DNA of 64,000 bases from Arenibacter algicola (GTDB taxonomy: Bacteria; Bacteroidota; Bacteroidia; Flavobacteriales; Flavobacteriaceae). The stretch covers positions 3,100,001 to 3,164,000 of the forward strand of contig NZ_JPOO01000003.1 of NCBI RefSeq assembly GCF_000733925.1, written 5' to 3'. The notes beneath the pieces are model-generated. The model made no database searches. It was not told the origin of the DNA and was given only the letters and a program-made list of their open reading frames with translations. Made by a program: the position numbers and the translations under genes. How positions within the stretch are numbered: position 1 is the first letter of the stretch; every line of letters starts with the position of its first letter. Positions 61,827 to 64,000 of the stretch are shown here, one piece after another.

Positions 61827-64000
61827 ATGTATGTAGTAAAAAGAGACGGAAGAAAAGAGCTGATGATGTTCGATAAGATCACGGCCAGAGTAAGAAAATT
61901 GTGTTATGGCCTTAATGACCTGGTGGACCCGTTAAAGGTAGCCATGAGGGTAATTGAAGGACTATATGACGGGGTAACTACTTCGGAGCTGGACAATCTG
62001 GCTGCTGAGATTGCGGCTACAATGACTACCTCCCACCCGGATTACGCAAAATTGGCGGCACGTATTTCTGTTTCCAACCTACATAAGAACACCAAGAAAT
62101 CTTTTTCGGAAACGATGAAGGATCTTTATGAATATGTAAATCCTAGAACCGGAAAAAAGGCACCTTTACTATCCGATGAGGTTTATGAGGTTGTTGCTGC
62201 GAATGCGGATAGGTTGGACTCTACCATTATTTATAACCGGGATTTTGGCTACGATTATTTCGGATTTAAGACCTTGGAACGTTCCTATCTTTTGAAATTG
62301 AATGGGAAGATTGCAGAAAGGCCACAGCATATGCTTATGAGGGTGTCCATTGGGATTCACTTGAACGATTTGGAATCGGCCTTGGAGACCTATGAGTTGA
62401 TGTCCAAAAAGTATTTTACCCACGCTACACCTACCTTGTTTAATTCGGGTACCCCTAAACCTCAAATGTCCTCTTGTTTCCTTTTGGCAATGAAGGACGA
62501 TAGTATTGATGGTATTTATGATACGCTAAAACAAACGGCAAAAATTTCACAATCTGCTGGCGGGATAGGTCTTTCCATACACAATGTACGGGCCACAGGC
62601 TCTTATATCGCAGGTACCAATGGGACTTCCAATGGTATTGTGCCCATGCTGCAGGTTTTTAACGATACTGCGCGTTACGTAGATCAGGGCGGTGGAAAGC
62701 GTAAGGGTAGTTTTGCTATCTATGTGGAGCCATGGCATGCGGACATATATGATTTTCTGGATTTAAAGAAAAATCACGGTAAGGAAGAAATGAGGGCCAG
62801 AGACCTTTTTTATGCCATGTGGATTCCGGATTTATTCATGAAAAGGGTAGAGGCCAATGAAAACTGGACCCTAATGTGCCCTAATGAATGTCCTGGGCTC
62901 TTTAACCATCACAGTGAAGAATTTGAGAAGTTGTATACCAAATACGAAGCGGAAAGCAAAGGGCGTAAAACTGTGAAGGCCCGTGAACTTTGGGAGAAGA
63001 TTTTGGAGTCACAAATAGAGACTGGTACGCCGTATATGCTTTATAAGGATGCCGCCAATAGAAAGAGCAACCAACAGAATTTGGGGACTATTCGCTCGTC
63101 CAACCTTTGTACGGAAATATTGGAATATACTTCCCCGGATGAGGTGGCAGTATGTAATTTGGCTTCCATTGCACTTCCAATGTTTATTAAGAATGGCGAG
63201 TTTGATCATAAAGAATTGTTTAGGGTAACAAAACGTGTTACCAAAAATTTAAATAGGGTAATAGATAGAAATTATTACCCCATTAAGGAGGCCGAAAATT
63301 CCAATATGCGCCACAGGCCTATTGGTTTAGGTGTTCAAGGTTTGGCAGATGCATTTATTATGTTGAGATTGCCCTTTACAAGTGATGCTGCCAAGGAACT
63401 GAACCAAGAGATTTTTGAGACGCTTTATTTTGCTGCGGTTACCGCCTCTATGGAAATGGCAAAAGAGGAAGGCGCTTACTCTTCCTATGAAGGTTCCCCA
63501 ATATCCAAAGGAGAATTCCAGCACAATTTGTGGGGGGTTAAGGATGAAGAGTTGTCCGGTAGATGGGATTGGGCAAAATTGCGCAAAGAAGTGAAAAAGA
63601 ACGGGGTTCGCAATTCCTTATTGGTGGCTCCAATGCCTACTGCTTCCACATCTCAAATATTGGGTAACAATGAGTGCTTTGAACCATATACCTCCAATAT
63701 ATATACGCGTAGGGTTTTGTCCGGGGAATTTATTGTTGTGAACAAGCACCTATTGGAAGATTTGGTGAATCTTGGACTTTGGAACGAAAATATGAAGCAG
63801 GAATTGATGCGTGCCAATGGTTCCGTTCAGCATATAGAGAATATTCCTGCCGAGATTAAGGAGCTGTACAAAACGGTTTGGGAATTGAGTATGAAGGATA
63901 TTATTGATATGTCCAGGCAACGTGGATATTTCATAGACCAGAGTCAGTCCCTAAACCTGTTCATGGAGAACGCCAATTATTCAAAACTTACTTCAATGCA
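61827..64000 (+). CDS. nrdA: Ribonucleoside-diphosphate reductase large subunit (class Ia), partial
   Basis: Open from the ATG at 61827 to the window edge (724 full codons, C-terminus not visible). An ATP-cone (residues about 1-95, MYVVKRDGRKELMMFDKIT, quoted core VVKRDGRKELMMFD) gives allosteric activity control. Catalytic features include THATPTLFNSG, SSCFLL with the first redox Cys, NLCTEI with the Asn/Cys/Glu triad, and the CNLASIAL second Cys. It reduces NDPs to dNDPs with NrdB. Its ORF has no stop in the window, so the redox-active C-terminal cysteines cannot be checked. Confidence 0.95.
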   Translation, partial: MYVVKRDGRKELMMFDKITARVRKLCYGLNDLVDPLKVAMRVIEGLYDGVTTSELDNLAAEIAATMTTSHPDYAKLAARISVSNLHKNTKKSFSETMKDLYEYVNPRTGKKAPLLSDEVYEVVAANADRLDSTIIYNRDFGYDYFGFKTLERSYLLKLNGKIAERPQHMLMRVSIGIHLNDLESALETYELMSKKYFTHATPTLFNSGTPKPQMSSCFLLAMKDDSIDGIYDTLKQTAKISQSAGGIGLSIHNVRATGSYIAGTNGTSNGIVPMLQVFNDTARYVDQGGGKRKGSFAIYVEPWHADIYDFLDLKKNHGKEEMRARDLFYAMWIPDLFMKRVEANENWTLMCPNECPGLFNHHSEEFEKLYTKYEAESKGRKTVKARELWEKILESQIETGTPYMLYKDAANRKSNQQNLGTIRSSNLCTEILEYTSPDEVAVCNLASIALPMFIKNGEFDHKELFRVTKRVTKNLNRVIDRNYYPIKEAENSNMRHRPIGLGVQGLADAFIMLRLPFTSDAAKELNQEIFETLYFAAVTASMEMAKEEGAYSSYEGSPISKGEFQHNLWGVKDEELSGRWDWAKLRKEVKKNGVRNSLLVAPMPTASTSQILGNNECFEPYTSNIYTRRVLSGEFIVVNKHLLEDLVNLGLWNENMKQELMRANGSVQHIENIPAEIKELYKTVWELSMKDIIDMSRQRGYFIDQSQSLNLFMENANYSKLTSM

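Overview
The window reads as one stretch of chromosome from a member of the Bacteroidota, most likely a marine Flavobacteriaceae species of the Maribacter/Arenibacter/Zobellia type. The evidence is AT-rich coding, Bacteroidota-style -7 promoter boxes (TAnnTTTG) with no Shine-Dalgarno signal, a subtilase with a type IX secretion sorting domain, a hybrid two-component system of the HTCS type, a Mg-type HemB, and flavobacterial accessory families (DUF1460, DUF3109, ThuA, TAT-exported Gfo/Idh). Genus is inference. I see no rRNA, tRNA, CRISPR array, prophage or intact insertion sequence.

Layout. 1-6.3 kb: an esterase, HflX, an endonuclease/exonuclease/phosphatase protein, a secreted subtilase and a DEDD exonuclease. 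6.6-17.9 kb, all minus strand: a haem-biosynthesis block hemA-hemC-hemD-hemE-(EI24 membrane protein)-hemF-(55-aa Lys-rich protein)-(YchJ)-hemB, followed by DinB-like, AmpC-like, CBS/DUF21 and Ogt genes. A divergent AraC regulator (18.1 kb) shares the promoter region with hemA. 19.2-28.8 kb: an accessory carbohydrate region with ThuA, a five-bladed beta-propeller glycosidase, GH16, GNAT, Gfo/Idh, FKBP, a GyrI-like protein and a two-domain SGNH hydrolase. Its intergenic DNA is rich in repeats and holds two copies of a 70-bp ungapped conserved element, one upstream of GH16 and one upstream of Gfo/Idh. 29-35 kb: a DUF1460 amidase-like protein, a very large secreted TraB/GumN protein and an MscS channel. 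35.2-39.3 kb: the end of the haem pathway, with hemH and hemJ and a long TspO-like protein between them. 39.4-55 kb: housekeeping genes including an NtrY-like kinase, enoyl-CoA hydratase, radical SAM, PlsC and an HD hydrolase, bacilliredoxin, TerB-DnaJ, HupE-like, dCMP deaminase, S41 protease, MarC, DUF3109 and a LytTR/TPR-kinase pair. 56-64 kb: an orphan 1344-aa HTCS sensor-regulator, a 30-aa membrane peptide, and class Ia ribonucleotide reductase nrdB-nrdA. nrdA runs off the right edge.

How the genes fit together. Every haem step from glutamyl-tRNA to protohaem is encoded here except HemL: HemA, B, C, D, E, F, J and H. The cell therefore has an oxygen-dependent coproporphyrinogen oxidase (HemF) and the HemJ-type protoporphyrinogen oxidase. 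Non-canonical companions (EI24/CysZ-like protein, AraC regulator, TspO-like protein, an MATE transporter one base from hemH) are candidates for porphyrin/haem regulation or transport. The carbohydrate region looks like secreted or periplasmic glycan processing without its own SusC/SusD pair.

Starts were re-chosen where the longest reading frame clearly overextends. Functions are family-level calls from motifs read by eye. No database search was run.
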